Part shown: piece by piece, positions 1 to 9,073 of the stretch
Position numbering within the stretch: the stretch's first letter is position 1
Layout of the letters: every line of letters starts with the position of its first letter
NCBI GenBank assembly: GCA_934408705.1
Contig: CAKRVL010000052.1
Coordinates: forward strand, 1 to 18,497
Reading direction: 5' to 3'
Source: an uncultured Blautia sp.
GTDB taxonomy: Bacteria; Bacillota; Clostridia; Lachnospirales; Lachnospiraceae
DNA: 18,497 nt
Position numbers and translations under genes: made by a program
The notes under the pieces: model-generated
Seen by the model: only the letters and a program-made list of their open reading frames with translations
Databases searched by the model: none
What the model was told of the DNA's origin: nothing

Positions 1-33
1 GGAAATCTTATTGCAAAATTTGCTCAGCTTCAT
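1..33 (-). CDS. 5' end of an unidentified gene downstream of valS (partial)
   Basis: An ATG at 33-31 opens a frame that stays open for 11 codons (MKLSKFCNKIS) to the window edge. It lies 14 nt after the valS stop and has a good ribosome binding site (AAGGAG, about 8 nt before the ATG), so a co-transcribed next gene is likely. Eleven residues are too few to identify a product. In many Firmicutes folC follows valS, but this peptide does not let me claim that. Confidence 0.45.
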   Translation of the reverse strand, partial: MKLSKFCNKIS

Positions 34-47
34 GCAAATTCTCCTTT

Positions 48-2699
48 TTATCTCTTAAGCTGCTCAAGCTGTGTGCCTACCTTATCTTTCATCTCTTTGT
101 ACTTCGCAAGCTTCTCCTTCTCTGCATCAACCTTTGCAGCCGGAGCCTTGTTTACGAAGTTCGGATTATTCAGCATACCTTCGCAGCGGGCAATTTCCTT
201 AGTCAGTCTCTCAAGCTCTTTCGTCAGTCTCTCAAGTTCTTTTTCTCTATCAACAAGATCCTCAAGAGGCATATAAACAACCGCATTGGAGACAACAACA
301 GAAACTGCATCCTCACCGATGCCGGACTTATCCTGCTGAACATGGATTTCTTTTGCAAATGCAAGATTTACGAAGGATTTCTTGCTCTTCTCATACATCT
401 CACAAATCTCTGCATCTTTTCCCACAATGATCAGATGAGTCTTTCTGTTCTGAGGAACATTCATACTTGTTCTTGTATTACGGATTCCACGTACAACCTC
501 CTGGAAACTTCCGATGGCAAGCTCAGCTTCAGGAGAATTCCATTCATCCTTATATACCGGCCATTCAGAAATCATAATGGAATCTTCCTCTGGAAGCAAT
601 GTACAGTAAATTTCTTCTGTAATAAATGGCATAAACGGATGAAGCAGCTTCAGACCCTGAGTCAGTGCTGTACGAAGTGTCCACAGAGCCGCATTTGCAG
701 CCTCCGGATCCTCCTCAGCTTTCCACAGGCGAACCTTGGCGATCTCAATATACCAGTCGCAGAGCTCATCCCACAGGAAATCGTAAATCTTCTGAACTGC
801 AATACCCAGCTCATATTTTTCCATGTTATCTGTAACTTCTTTGATCACATTATTCAATCTGGAAAGGATCCACTTATCCTCATAGCAAAGAGAAGCGATT
901 TCCGGCTCTGTTACAGACTTGCCTTCCAGGTTCATAAGAACGAAACGGGATGCATTCCAGATCTTATTTGCAAAGTTACGGCTGGACTCAACACGCTCCC
1001 AATAGAAACGCATATCATTACCAGGTGCGTTACCTGTCATCAGAGTAAGACGAAGGGCATCAGCACCATACTTGTCAATAACCTCCAGCGGATCAATACC
1101 GTTTCCAAGTGATTTACTCATCTTGCGTCCCTGGGAATCTCTTACCAGACCATGGATCAGTACGTGGTGGAACGGTGTCTGACCAGTCTGCTCAAGGGCA
1201 GAGAATACCATACGGATAACCCAGAAGAAAATAATATCGTATCCGGTTACCAGTACATCTGTCGGATAGAAGTATTCTAATTCCGGTGTCTTATCCGGCC
1301 AGCCAAGTGTGGAGAATGGCCACAGTGCTGAACTGAACCAGGTATCCAGAGTATCCTCGTCCTGACGAAGATGTGTGCATCCACACTTCGGACATTTCTC
1401 CGGCATCTCTCTCGCAACAATAGTCTCACCGCACTCATCACAGTAATAAGCAGGAATTCTGTGTCCCCACCATAACTGACGGGAAATACACCAGTCACGG
1501 ATATTCTCAAGCCAGTGAAGATAGGTCTTATCAAAACGCTCCGGAACAAACTTCAGATCACCGTCCTCAAGAGTCTTGATCGCAGCCTTTGCCATCTCGT
1601 CCATCTTTACAAACCACTGAGGCTTGATCATTGGCTCTACAGTTGAATGGCAGCGGTCATGTATTCCTACACTGTGATTGTGCGGAACAACCTTTACCAG
1701 AAGACCAAGCTTATCAAGATCCTCTACCATTGCTTTTCTTGCTTCATAACGGTCCATACCTGCGTATTTTCCGCCAAGCTCGTTGATGGTAGCATCATCA
1801 TTCATGATATTGATTTCCGGAAGATTATGTCTCTTTCCAACTTCAAAGTCATTAGGATCATGCGCCGGTGTGATCTTTACACATCCGGTACCAAATTCCT
1901 TATCAACATACTCATCGGCAATAACCGGAATCTCTCTGTCTGTAAGAGGAAGCTTCAGCATTTTACCAACGATATCCTTATAACGGTCATCATCTGGGTT
2001 AACTGCAACTGCAGTATCTCCAAGAAGTGTTTCTGGACGAGTTGTTGCAATTTCCACGAATTTTCCTTCTTCTCCAACTACTGGATAATTAATGTGCCAG
2101 AAAAATCCGTCCTGATCCTCATGCTCAACCTCTGCATCAGAAATAGAAGTCTGGCATACCGGACACCAGTTAATGATACGGGATCCCTTGTAAATATAAC
2201 CTTTTTCATATAATTTGATGAAAACTTCCTGTACAGCCTTGGAACAGCCCTCATCCATTGTAAAGCGCTCTCTCTCCCAGTCTGCGGAAGCACCAAGCTT
2301 CTTCAGCTGGTTAATGATCTTTCCGCCATACTCTTCTTTCCATTCCCAGGCATATTCCAGGAATTTCTCACGGCCGATTTCTGCCTTATCAATGCCTTCT
2401 TTTTTCAGCTTCTCAGTAACCTTAACCTCTGTAGCAATAGCAGCGTGGTCTGTTCCCGGCTGCCATAATGCTTCATAGCCCTGCATTCTCTTGAAGCGGA
2501 TGAGAATATCCTGCATAGTCTCATCAAGTGCATGTCCCATATGCAGCTGACCGGTAACATTCGGTGGCGGCATAACAATGGTAAATGGTTTCTTATCTGG
2601 GTTTACTTTTGCATGAAAATATCCGTTGTCCATCCATTTCTGGTAAAGACGTTCCTCGATTCCCTTCGGATCATAGGTCTTTGCAAGTTCTTTGCTCAT
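48..2699 (-). CDS. valS: Valyl-tRNA synthetase (ValRS), cytoplasmic
   Basis: Class Ia aminoacyl-tRNA synthetase that charges tRNA-Val with valine and edits mischarged threonine. The 883-residue protein has the usual length. Visible landmarks: the HIGH-type motif HMGH at residues 53-56, the CP1 editing-domain motif [12 protein letters not shown] near 219-230, zinc-type Cys pairs (C179/C182 and C420/C423/C436/C439), KMSKS at 526-530, an anticodon-binding domain after about 620, and the C-terminal tRNA-binding coiled coil (about 815-883) rich in LERLTKE-type heptads. The frame stays open 29 codons further upstream, but ATG 2699 is chosen because AGGAGG sits about 6 nt before it and the extension would run into the leader terminator. 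Expression is controlled by the T-box leader at 2766-3099. Confidence 0.97.
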   Translation of the reverse strand: MSKELAKTYDPKGIEERLYQKWMDNGYFHAKVNPDKKPFTIVMPPPNVTGQLHMGHALDETMQDILIRFKRMQGYEALWQPGTDHAAIATEVKVTEKLKKEGIDKAEIGREKFLEYAWEWKEEYGGKIINQLKKLGASADWERERFTMDEGCSKAVQEVFIKLYEKGYIYKGSRIINWCPVCQTSISDAEVEHEDQDGFFWHINYPVVGEEGKFVEIATTRPETLLGDTAVAVNPDDDRYKDIVGKMLKLPLTDREIPVIADEYVDKEFGTGCVKITPAHDPNDFEVGKRHNLPEINIMNDDATINELGGKYAGMDRYEARKAMVEDLDKLGLLVKVVPHNHSVGIHDRCHSTVEPMIKPQWFVKMDEMAKAAIKTLEDGDLKFVPERFDKTYLHWLENIRDWCISRQLWWGHRIPAYYCDECGETIVAREMPEKCPKCGCTHLRQDEDTLDTWFSSALWPFSTLGWPDKTPELEYFYPTDVLVTGYDIIFFWVIRMVFSALEQTGQTPFHHVLIHGLVRDSQGRKMSKSLGNGIDPLEVIDKYGADALRLTLMTGNAPGNDMRFYWERVESSRNFANKIWNASRFVLMNLEGKSVTEPEIASLCYEDKWILSRLNNVIKEVTDNMEKYELGIAVQKIYDFLWDELCDWYIEIAKVRLWKAEEDPEAANAALWTLRTALTQGLKLLHPFMPFITEEIYCTLLPEEDSIMISEWPVYKDEWNSPEAELAIGSFQEVVRGIRNTRTSMNVPQNRKTHLIIVGKDAEICEMYEKSKKSFVNLAFAKEIHVQQDKSGIGEDAVSVVVSNAVVYMPLEDLVDREKELERLTKELERLTKEIARCEGMLNNPNFVNKAPAAKVDAEKEKLAKYKEMKDKVGTQLEQLKR

Positions 2700-2765
2700 G
2701 ATTTTCCTCCTAATATAAAAATCCCGCTTTGTAGCAGGAATATTACAAGGTAATTTCCTGTTACA

Positions 2766-2801
2766 TAAAAAGCGCCCCTCACACAAATCGTGTGAAGGGC
2801 G
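2766..2801 (-). terminator. T-box regulated intrinsic terminator before valS
   Basis: A 12-bp GC-rich stem (5' arm CGCCCTTCACAC, 3' arm GTGTGAGGGGCG, one G-U pair, 5-nt loop GATTT) is followed by C and a five-T run. It starts 7 nt after the T-box core, so forming the antiterminator would compete with it, as in standard transcriptional T-boxes. Confidence 0.93.
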
Positions 2802-3099
2802 AAATTAACGCGGTACCACCTTCATTATGTGCATCTGAAATTGCTATGCACACATCTCTCTCCCATAACGCTGGAATTGCGTGAAAACTTACTACAAAAT
2901 GATCTATCCTTCTGTGTGTTCAGTTCCCCGGCTCCAAAGCTACCTTCAGCGGATGCGGATCTCAAAATGTCTTCCAGCACGGGGAAATCCCCGGACATTT
3001 CTCTCTGGGAGGACATACGCTTACTCCTCTTCTTCAATGCCTTTCGCTGCAGCATGCAATTACCTGGTTCATCACCTGGAAAAGCCGCTGCTTTTTATG
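2766..3099 (-). promoter_or_regulatory. T-box riboswitch leader of valS
   Basis: The mRNA leader senses uncharged tRNA-Val and decides between termination and read-through. The T-box core (TGGTACCGCG within 2809-2819) is intact and pairs with the NCCA end of the tRNA. Upstream lie Stem I signatures: AGTA after GAAGAGG, the AGAGAG motif near 3001-3007, a distal stem AAATGTC/GACATTT, and the 3' side of the specifier loop (CGCT-GAAG-GTA). The candidate specifier is GTA, a valine codon, at 2943-2941. A 7-bp hairpin (TGTGCAT/ATGCACA, 2828-2852) fits Stem III. The terminator follows directly. Boundaries are approximate: the 5' end is set from the predicted promoter. This leader accounts for most of the gene-free stretch 2700-3184. 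Confidence 0.93.
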
Positions 3100-3105
3100 G
3101 ATATT

Positions 3106-3134
3106 ACTATAATTGTAATCCTCCGGCTTGTCAA
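3106..3134 (-). promoter_or_regulatory. Sigma-A promoter of the valS T-box transcript
   Basis: Perfect -35 TTGACA (3134-3129), 17-nt spacer, -10 TATAGT (3111-3106). Transcription should start near 3099, giving a leader of about 400 nt before the valS ATG. Boxes are read directly; the start point is inferred. Confidence 0.8.
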
Positions 3135-3142
3135 GCTAATTT

Positions 3143-3170
3143 AAAAAAGTTCACATATTCCTGGAATATG
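3143..3170 (-). terminator. Probable terminator after the FtsX-like permease gene
   Basis: Fifteen bases after the permease stop is a 17-bp odd palindrome (CATATTCC-A-GGAATATG, 3154-3170). After five further bases comes a six-T run on the minus strand (3148-3143). An A-run before the palindrome mirrors the T-run, so a longer stem with a symmetric internal loop is possible. The stem is AT-rich and its tight centre leaves only about 6 stable pairs, so efficiency is uncertain. It ends just before the valS promoter. Confidence 0.5.
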
Positions 3171-3184
3171 CCTCGTTTTTCTTA

Positions 3185-6100
3185 CTATTCTACACTCTTC
3201 AAGGACTCCACCATATCTATAGCTTTCAATTTAAAGTGCATAACACCATTTACCACAACAGAAAATACACTGGTCAGAACTCCGCTGTATAAAAAGCTAA
3301 GCGGCTTAATATTTCTTCCGAACATAACAGCATCCACCTCAACTGTGGTAATAACATATCTGTGGAGTAAAATTCCAAATACCGCTCCAAACAAAATGCC
3401 AAGCGCAGTAAGGATCACATTTTCGCGGAGCACATACTGGGAAACCTCGCCATCGTAGAAGCCCAGTACCTTTAAGGTAGCCAGCTCTCTCTGACGTTCT
3501 GTAATATTAATATTATTCAGGTTGTATAATACCACAAAAGCCAGCAAGCCTGCTGAAACGATCAGCACCAGGATTACCACATCCAGGGTACTCAGCATAC
3601 GGTCAACCTGCGCAGAAAGGCTGCTTGTATAACTGATGCTTAAGGCACCGGGATGCGTAAGGATTTCTGTTCCAACACTATCTGAAGCATCCTTATATTC
3701 ATCCTTCAGGGTAAATACAATATCCTGATAATCCGGTTCTTCTCCGAAGGTCTGCTCGTAGACTGCCGGTGTCATATAAAGATAATGGCTCATATAATTC
3801 TCAGTGATCACAGCTACCCTCACTGTATACTGCTTATCTGCTTTTTCTAAAGTAATATTATCGCCCACCTTAAGTCCAAGAAGCCGTGACGTTTTCTCTG
3901 AAATCGCAGCCCCCTCATCGGTAAGCTCATATTTTTCTTTAGTAATACGATTCTGCAGTGTTACATCCTTGGCAAATTCATCCAGCTTCTCCGGTACAAA
4001 CAGATAAACGCTTATGCTTGTCCCACCCTTCGGTGCACTGATCTTGGTCATCTGTACCCGGTTGCAGTGGGCAATTTTTTCATTGCCCTTCATGTATTCC
4101 AGCAGCTCTTCTCTTTCTTCCTCTGTAGCATCGCTGTCCTCAATGATCATTCCTTCATAATGCTGCAGATCCCGGTACTGGATAGTGGCAATATCACTTA
4201 CAGAATCCTGGATTCCAAATCCTACAAGCATAAGTCCCATACTTCCGGCAATTCCAAATATAGTCATGACCAGACGTTTTTTGTACCGGAAAAGATTCCG
4301 GATAGTAGACTTCCAGGAAAAGCTTAAATACTTCCATATAAACGTGATCCTCTCCAGAAGAACACGCTTACCTTCCTTCGGTGCAGGCGGACGCATCAGT
4401 GAAGCCGGAGTCTCCTGCAATTCCTTTCCGCAGGCAAAAAAGGTAGCTCCAACTGTGCATACAATAGACGCACAGGAAGCGATCAGTGCAAAGCTGAACT
4501 GATACTCAATATATATACTGTTTGAAACATTATGATACATGATTCCATACGCAGTGATGATAACATATGGGATGATTTTTTCACCGATAAGCATTCCCAA
4601 AATACATCCCAAAACAGTAGCCAGGAAAGCATAGCATATATATTTGGCTGCAATGGAATTCTTCTTATATCCCAATGCCTTCAATGTACCGATCTGAGTA
4701 CGCTGTTCCTCCACCATACGTGTCATGGTGGTAAGACTGATCAGCGCTGCTACCAGGAAAAAGATAACAGGAAAAACCTGGCCGATATTCCTAAGTCGGT
4801 CTGCATTATCGCCATAGTCACTGTATTCCGGAAGATCCTCCCGATCTGTAACCATCCATTCAGGCATTTCCAGCTTCTCCAGTTCCCCCTTGGCATCATC
4901 CAGCTTCTGCTGGTTCCGGGCAATTTCGTCCTCTGCCTCTTTCTGGGAATCCTGGTATTTCTTTTTGCCGTCAGCAAGCTCCTCCTCGCCCTTTTTCAGA
5001 TCATTGGCTGCGTCTTCAAGCTTCTTCTCGTTATCTGCGATCTCCTTTTCGCCATCCTTAAGCTTCTTCTCATTTTCTATGATCTCCTGCTCACCGGAAA
5101 CCAGCTTTTCCTCATTTTCTGCAATCTGTCCGGCTCCGGAATTATACTGGGCAAGACCTGATGCATATTGCTGTTCACTGTCATTCAGCTTCGCTATATT
5201 GGCATCCAGCTCTGCCTGGCCATCTTCCAGTGTTTTAGAATTGGAATCAATTTCCTTCTGGGCTTTATTCAGCTTCTTTCTTGCCTTCTTCAGCTGCTTC
5301 TGTCCCTCTGCAAGCTCCTGCTCACCTGCTTCCAGCTCGGTTCTGGAAGCAGCAAGAATTTTCTCCTGCTCCTGCAGCTGTACCCAGCCTGCGTCAATCT
5401 GGGCCTGACCTTCAGTAATCTGGCTAAGCCCTGTATTTAACTCAGTTTCTTTCTGGGAAAGCTGGGAAAGTCCTTCCTCCACAGCTCCAAGAGAGGTCTC
5501 CAGCTGGCTTCTGGAAGCGGACAGCTGGGATTTCTGTTCCTCCAGCTGCGCCTCGCTTGCCTGAAGCTGTTCACTTAAGGCAGCCTCCTGATTCTCCATG
5601 ACTGTGATCTGAGAAGCCAGGGCATCCAGCTCTTCCTGGGAAACACCTGGATTTTCAAGAGCTGCATTATACTGTCCCCTGACTGCCTCCAGCTGGCTCT
5701 GAAGACCTGACAGCTGAGCCTTCCCGCTCTCCAGGGCATTTTCCCCTTCCTGCAGTTTAGCCTCGCCTTCTGCCACCTGGGCTAATCCATCTGTAATCTG
5801 CTGCCTCTGCTCATTCAACTGGGTTTTGGTACTCTCAAGCTGCTGTTGTCCTTCTGTAAGCTGGGCCTTTGACTGATCCAGCTCACTCTGTCTGGCAGTC
5901 AGCTCTTGCTTCGCCGCTTCTAACTGCTGTTCGCCAGCCTCCAGCTGGGCTTTTCCATCTGCAAGCTTAGCAGCATTTTCATCTATTTTTTGCTGGTTTG
6001 CCTCTAACTCTGCAAGACCGCTGTCCACCTTCTTCTGGGCATCCTCAAGCTGGGACATTCCATCAGCGAGCCTGGCTTTTGCCGAATCCACTTCATTCCA

Positions 6101-7171
6101 GCCATCATCCAGCTGGCTTCTGGCGTTATCAAGCTTGGTTTTACTGGAATTCAGCTCTTCCTTTGCCGCTTCCAGCTGGCTTCTGCCATCAGCAAGCTGC
6201 TTTTTTCCATCGGCAAGCTGTTGTCTTCCATCTTCAAGCTCACTTTTTGCATCGGCAAGCTGGGATTTTCCATCTTCATATTCCTTCTTACCGTCTTCTA
6301 ACTCCTTCTCGCCCTTGTCCAGCTCCTCTTTCGCATCAGCAAGCTTCTCGTCAGCCTCTTTTTTTCCATCATCCAGCTTCTTCTGAGCGTCATTGATTTC
6401 CTCTTGGGCATCTGCCTTCACATCAGCAAGACGAATTTCACAACGCTGATCTGCTATACTCTCAACACGTTCTGTGATCCTGGCGATAAGATTCTCGTAT
6501 CCATCTGTATAGCTTGTAAGCTCTTTTGCCCCATGGACTGTAACATAAATCTGTGTGTACAGCTCCTGGTCAAAATCCGCAGGAAGCACATAGCCGAAGC
6601 CATTGACTTCACCCGTTCCCAAGGTACTGTTTCCTCTGTTAAAAGAAATATAAAGAGGACTTCTTCCAATTCCCACTATCGTATATTCTGTAGTAACAAG
6701 CAGAGAATTATCTCCGCCCTCCCGAAGGGTCACTTTATCCCCCACTTTATACTCATTAGCATTGGCAAATGTGCTATCCAGGAAAATCTCACCACTTTTT
6801 TCCGGAAGATGTCCCTCCTGCACAGACAGCTTATTCACATTGTGATTCAAGGACTCTATATGAAGAACCTTCTGCTTCTGCCCTTCTCCGCAGGTTACAT
6901 CTGTGGACCAGGCACCTTCTGCTGATTCTATACCGTCAACCTCTTCTATAGAGGAAACATCATCTGCAGTCAGCCCCATGGTACCCACGACCTTAATATC
7001 CATCAGATTGTTTTCATCATAATAAGCATCCCCGGAATAGCGCATATCAGGCGAGGAAGCTTGAATTCCGGAAAAAAAGGCCACTCCGAGAGCCACGATC
7101 AGAAGAATGGAGATAAACCTGGATTTACTTTTTTTGATCTCCATCCAGAATTCTTTTCTTAGTGCTTTCAT
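3185..7171 (-). CDS. FtsX/MacB-type ABC transporter permease with giant heptad coiled-coil insert
   Basis: Membrane subunit of an ABC system with the ATPase encoded 7 nt upstream; FtsX-like permeases of this type usually act mechanically on envelope substrates rather than as channels. Order: membrane helix about 18-38; extracytoplasmic MacB-like periplasmic-core region about 40-250; coiled coil 276-751 made of 68 consecutive 7-residue units of the form xLxxGxx (for example QLADGKK), interrupted in register only by an NPG turn at 507-509; FtsX module with helices about 796-816, 845-865 and 891-912; helix about 965-985; second extracytoplasmic region about 990-1185; C-terminal FtsX module with three helices between about 1190 and 1311. 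The 1328 residues far exceed a normal permease because of the coil. The start is preceded by a modest AGGTGAG site. The Leu/Gly heptad type is known from YhgE/Pip-related proteins (TIGR03057-like repeats). Substrate unknown. Confidence 0.9.
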   Translation of the reverse strand: MKALRKEFWMEIKKSKSRFISILLIVALGVAFFSGIQASSPDMRYSGDAYYDENNLMDIKVVGTMGLTADDVSSIEEVDGIESAEGAWSTDVTCGEGQKQKVLHIESLNHNVNKLSVQEGHLPEKSGEIFLDSTFANANEYKVGDKVTLREGGDNSLLVTTEYTIVGIGRSPLYISFNRGNSTLGTGEVNGFGYVLPADFDQELYTQIYVTVHGAKELTSYTDGYENLIARITERVESIADQRCEIRLADVKADAQEEINDAQKKLDDGKKEADEKLADAKEELDKGEKELEDGKKEYEDGKSQLADAKSELEDGRQQLADGKKQLADGRSQLEAAKEELNSSKTKLDNARSQLDDGWNEVDSAKARLADGMSQLEDAQKKVDSGLAELEANQQKIDENAAKLADGKAQLEAGEQQLEAAKQELTARQSELDQSKAQLTEGQQQLESTKTQLNEQRQQITDGLAQVAEGEAKLQEGENALESGKAQLSGLQSQLEAVRGQYNAALENPGVSQEELDALASQITVMENQEAALSEQLQASEAQLEEQKSQLSASRSQLETSLGAVEEGLSQLSQKETELNTGLSQITEGQAQIDAGWVQLQEQEKILAASRTELEAGEQELAEGQKQLKKARKKLNKAQKEIDSNSKTLEDGQAELDANIAKLNDSEQQYASGLAQYNSGAGQIAENEEKLVSGEQEIIENEKKLKDGEKEIADNEKKLEDAANDLKKGEEELADGKKKYQDSQKEAEDEIARNQQKLDDAKGELEKLEMPEWMVTDREDLPEYSDYGDNADRLRNIGQVFPVIFFLVAALISLTTMTRMVEEQRTQIGTLKALGYKKNSIAAKYICYAFLATVLGCILGMLIGEKIIPYVIITAYGIMYHNVSNSIYIEYQFSFALIASCASIVCTVGATFFACGKELQETPASLMRPPAPKEGKRVLLERITFIWKYLSFSWKSTIRNLFRYKKRLVMTIFGIAGSMGLMLVGFGIQDSVSDIATIQYRDLQHYEGMIIEDSDATEEEREELLEYMKGNEKIAHCNRVQMTKISAPKGGTSISVYLFVPEKLDEFAKDVTLQNRITKEKYELTDEGAAISEKTSRLLGLKVGDNITLEKADKQYTVRVAVITENYMSHYLYMTPAVYEQTFGEEPDYQDIVFTLKDEYKDASDSVGTEILTHPGALSISYTSSLSAQVDRMLSTLDVVILVLIVSAGLLAFVVLYNLNNINITERQRELATLKVLGFYDGEVSQYVLRENVILTALGILFGAVFGILLHRYVITTVEVDAVMFGRNIKPLSFLYSGVLTSVFSVVVNGVMHFKLKAIDMVESLKSVE

Positions 7172-7178
7172 CTCTCAC

Positions 7179-7895
7179 CTACCACTCAATTTCTTCTACA
7201 GGAGTCGGATGATCATTTAAGGTCATCTGCGCCACCTTGCCATTCTTGATCCTAATCACGCGGTCTGCCATAGGAGTAAGGGCAGAATTATGAGTGATGA
7301 CTACTACTGTCATCCCCTTCTGACGGCACATATCCTGTAAAAGCTTCAGAATTGCCTTACCAGTCTGATAATCAAGGGCACCTGTAGGCTCATCGCAAAG
7401 AAGCATCTTAGGATTCTTAGCCAGTGCCCTTGCAATGGAAACTCTCTGCTGTTCTCCACCAGATAACTGGGCCGGAAAATTCCCAAGCCTGTCCTTCAAT
7501 CCAACCTCCTCCAAAACACTTCTGGGATCCATAGGATTTTTACAAATCTGACTTGCCAGCTCCACATTCTCCAACGCTGTCAGATTAGGAACCAGATTAT
7601 AAAACTGGAAAACAAATCCAATATCATCCCTGCGATAGCTGGTAAGCTGACGGTTATTATATTTGGCTATATTTTTACCATCTACCCAGATCTGTCCGCT
7701 GGTAGCGGTATCCATTCCCCCCAGAATATTCAGCACTGTAGTCTTACCGGCACCACTTGGACCTACGATCACGGCAAACTCGCCCTTTGATATATTAAAA
7801 CTGATCTCATCTACTGCAATAATCTTTACTTCCTTGGTTCCATAAATCTTAGATACTTTTTCAAGGTGAATATAATTTTCAATGGTATCCTGCAA
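7179..7895 (-). CDS. ABC transporter ATP-binding protein, MacB/LolD type
   Basis: Cytoplasmic ATPase that powers the adjacent FtsX-like permease. In 238 residues all motifs are present: Walker [10 protein letters not shown] (45-53), Q-loop glutamine 97, signature LSGGEQQR (144-151), Walker B MLLCDEP (164-170), D-loop after GALD and switch histidine 202 (ITHNS). The motif spacing and the DEPTGALD sequence are typical of the MacB/LolD/FtsE class. The start is TTG (7895-7893): it is preceded by AGGAG with 9-nt spacing and the frame has no suitable ATG before the Walker A region. Stop and permease start are separated by only 7 nt, so the two are co-transcribed. Confidence 0.95.
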   Translation of the reverse strand: MQDTIENYIHLEKVSKIYGTKEVKIIAVDEISFNISKGEFAVIVGPSGAGKTTVLNILGGMDTATSGQIWVDGKNIAKYNNRQLTSYRRDDIGFVFQFYNLVPNLTALENVELASQICKNPMDPRSVLEEVGLKDRLGNFPAQLSGGEQQRVSIARALAKNPKMLLCDEPTGALDYQTGKAILKLLQDMCRQKGMTVVVITHNSALTPMADRVIRIKNGKVAQMTLNDHPTPVEEIEW

Positions 7896-7929
7896 TTTAT
7901 CACGCTCCTATTATTGGTCTGTTATTTTT

Positions 7930-7958
7930 AGTATAACATTCCATTATTTTTTGTTCAA
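7930..7958 (-). promoter_or_regulatory. Promoter of the ABC ATPase-permease operon
   Basis: -35 TTGAAC (7958-7953), 17-nt spacer, -10 TATACT (7935-7930) with an upstream TG (extended -10). It lies about 35 nt before the ATPase start and downstream of the terminator at 7997-8029, so the ABC pair forms its own transcription unit. Confidence 0.75.
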
Positions 7959-7996
7959 TTGTGGAAAATATGAAATTTCTATAAATATAAGGAAAC

Positions 7997-8029
7997 AGCC
8001 CCTGATTTTCATCTTGAAAATCAAGGGCT
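7997..8029 (-). terminator. Intrinsic terminator of the VTC-DUF4956-CotH-SH3b operon
   Basis: A 14-bp stem (AGCCCTTGATTTTC paired with GAAAATCAGGGGCT, one G-U pair) with a 5-nt loop AAGAT lies 29 bases after the SH3b gene stop. The tail is GTTTCCTTATATTT, T-rich but not a clean run. Its place between two genes and before a new promoter supports the call. Confidence 0.8.
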
Positions 8030-8058
8030 ACACTTTCGTACTGCTTTATCTATCTGGT

Positions 8059-9024
8059 CTAATATAAATACCCATTATCTACATATCCATATTCCATAAG
8101 GCGTGGAGCGTACACATACCAGTACTTCGATCCACTGGAGTCGATCACTATTACATTGTCTCCGGTATTCAGTTCACCAATCTCGTTGGATTCGTCATAA
8201 GACATGGAGGAACGCAGTGCCAGATATCCCCTGGACACCTTCACAGACATAGTCATATAGGAAGTTCCGCCTACCAGATAATCCTTATTTACAAATCCAT
8301 TGGCATCATATTTCGGGGAATATACATACCAGTACTTGGGATCACTGGTTTCCAAAAGCTGCACCACATCACCGGAATATAACTCACCAATCTCATTAGA
8401 AGCATCGTAAGCCTTCATATTACGAAGGGCCAGATAACCCTTGGACACCTTCACGGTTCTTGTCTCACCAAAATAGCTGGAATCAGAATCCAGGCTCTCC
8501 TCCCGGTACAGATATTCCTGATTGACATATCCATAGCAGTTCAGCTTCGGTGAATACACATACCAATACTGGCCATTGCTGCTGTCAGAAACCCACACCG
8601 TATCTCCGGAATAAAGCTCGCCAATCTCATTGGAAGCATCATAATCCGGTGCATTACGAAGAGCCAGATAACCGGTGGATACACTTACCGTCCACATGGC
8701 GTCATAAGACGATACGGAAGAGTTAACCGAATCCAGATAGTCATTGTTTACATATCCGAAATTATCATACTTGGGAGAATATACGTACCAGTAACCCGTA
8801 GCGCCTGTGTAATCCATAACTTCTACCAAGTCACCTGTGTAAAGCTCGCCAATCTCATTACCGCTCTCAAAAGCTGTGTCTGTCCGAAGCGCCAGATAGC
8901 CAGTGGCAACATTTACACGATAAGTATTACTGGAAGCTTCTGCTTCCTGTACATTCCCAGAAACCGAAAGAGCCAGCGCTGCGATGGCAAGAATGGGCAT
9001 ACAAATCTTCAGCCTTTTTGTCAT
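8059..9024 (-). CDS. Secreted protein with four SH3b domains
   Basis: A 321-residue exported protein: positively charged start (MTKRLK), hydrophobic core about 8-23 and a likely signal peptidase site after AEA (about 30). The mature part is four tandem bacterial SH3 (SH3b) repeats at about 35-97, 111-172, 189-250 and 259-321. Each carries GYLALR, a SGNEIGELYTGD-like strand pair and YWYVYSPK followed by GYVNNDYL. SH3b repeats usually bind peptidoglycan cross-bridges; no catalytic domain is visible, so a wall-targeting or adaptor role is inferred. The frame is open further upstream, into the cotH coding region, but ATG 9024 is preferred because GGGGG lies 8 nt upstream and a signal peptide begins there. 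It is the last gene of the operon, 49 nt after cotH. Confidence 0.88.
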   Translation of the reverse strand: MTKRLKICMPILAIAALALSVSGNVQEAEASSNTYRVNVATGYLALRTDTAFESGNEIGELYTGDLVEVMDYTGATGYWYVYSPKYDNFGYVNNDYLDSVNSSVSSYDAMWTVSVSTGYLALRNAPDYDASNEIGELYSGDTVWVSDSSNGQYWYVYSPKLNCYGYVNQEYLYREESLDSDSSYFGETRTVKVSKGYLALRNMKAYDASNEIGELYSGDVVQLLETSDPKYWYVYSPKYDANGFVNKDYLVGGTSYMTMSVKVSRGYLALRSSMSYDESNEIGELNTGDNVIVIDSSGSKYWYVYAPRLMEYGYVDNGYLY

Positions 9025-9073
9025 AGAAAAATCCCCCTTCATACAATTTTCTAAAAAAATCGCTTCATTTTTT

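Noticed and set aside
342..1112. Long plus-strand open frame (256 codons) inside valS
   Set aside because: Antisense to a clear ValRS gene, no ribosome binding site, no recognisable domain and Cys/Ile-rich composition typical of an antisense frame.
2825..3055. 76-codon minus-strand frame upstream of valS
   Set aside because: It lies wholly within the T-box leader, lacks a start site and its sequence is explained by conserved RNA motifs.
4532..5408. Plus-strand frames of 209 and 172 codons with Ser/Leu/Phe-rich repeats
   Set aside because: They are the complement of the heptad coding repeats of the permease; the low-complexity translation follows from the repeated CTC/CAG-type codons opposite.
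4919..6346. Approximately 21-bp periodic DNA resembling a tandem repeat or CRISPR-like array
   Set aside because: The periodicity comes from the protein heptads; units are not identical in DNA and have no spacers.
9025..9073. Separate promoter or terminator between cotH and the SH3b gene
   Set aside because: The gap has A and T runs but no stem before a T-run and no paired -35/-10 boxes, so one transcript is the simpler reading.
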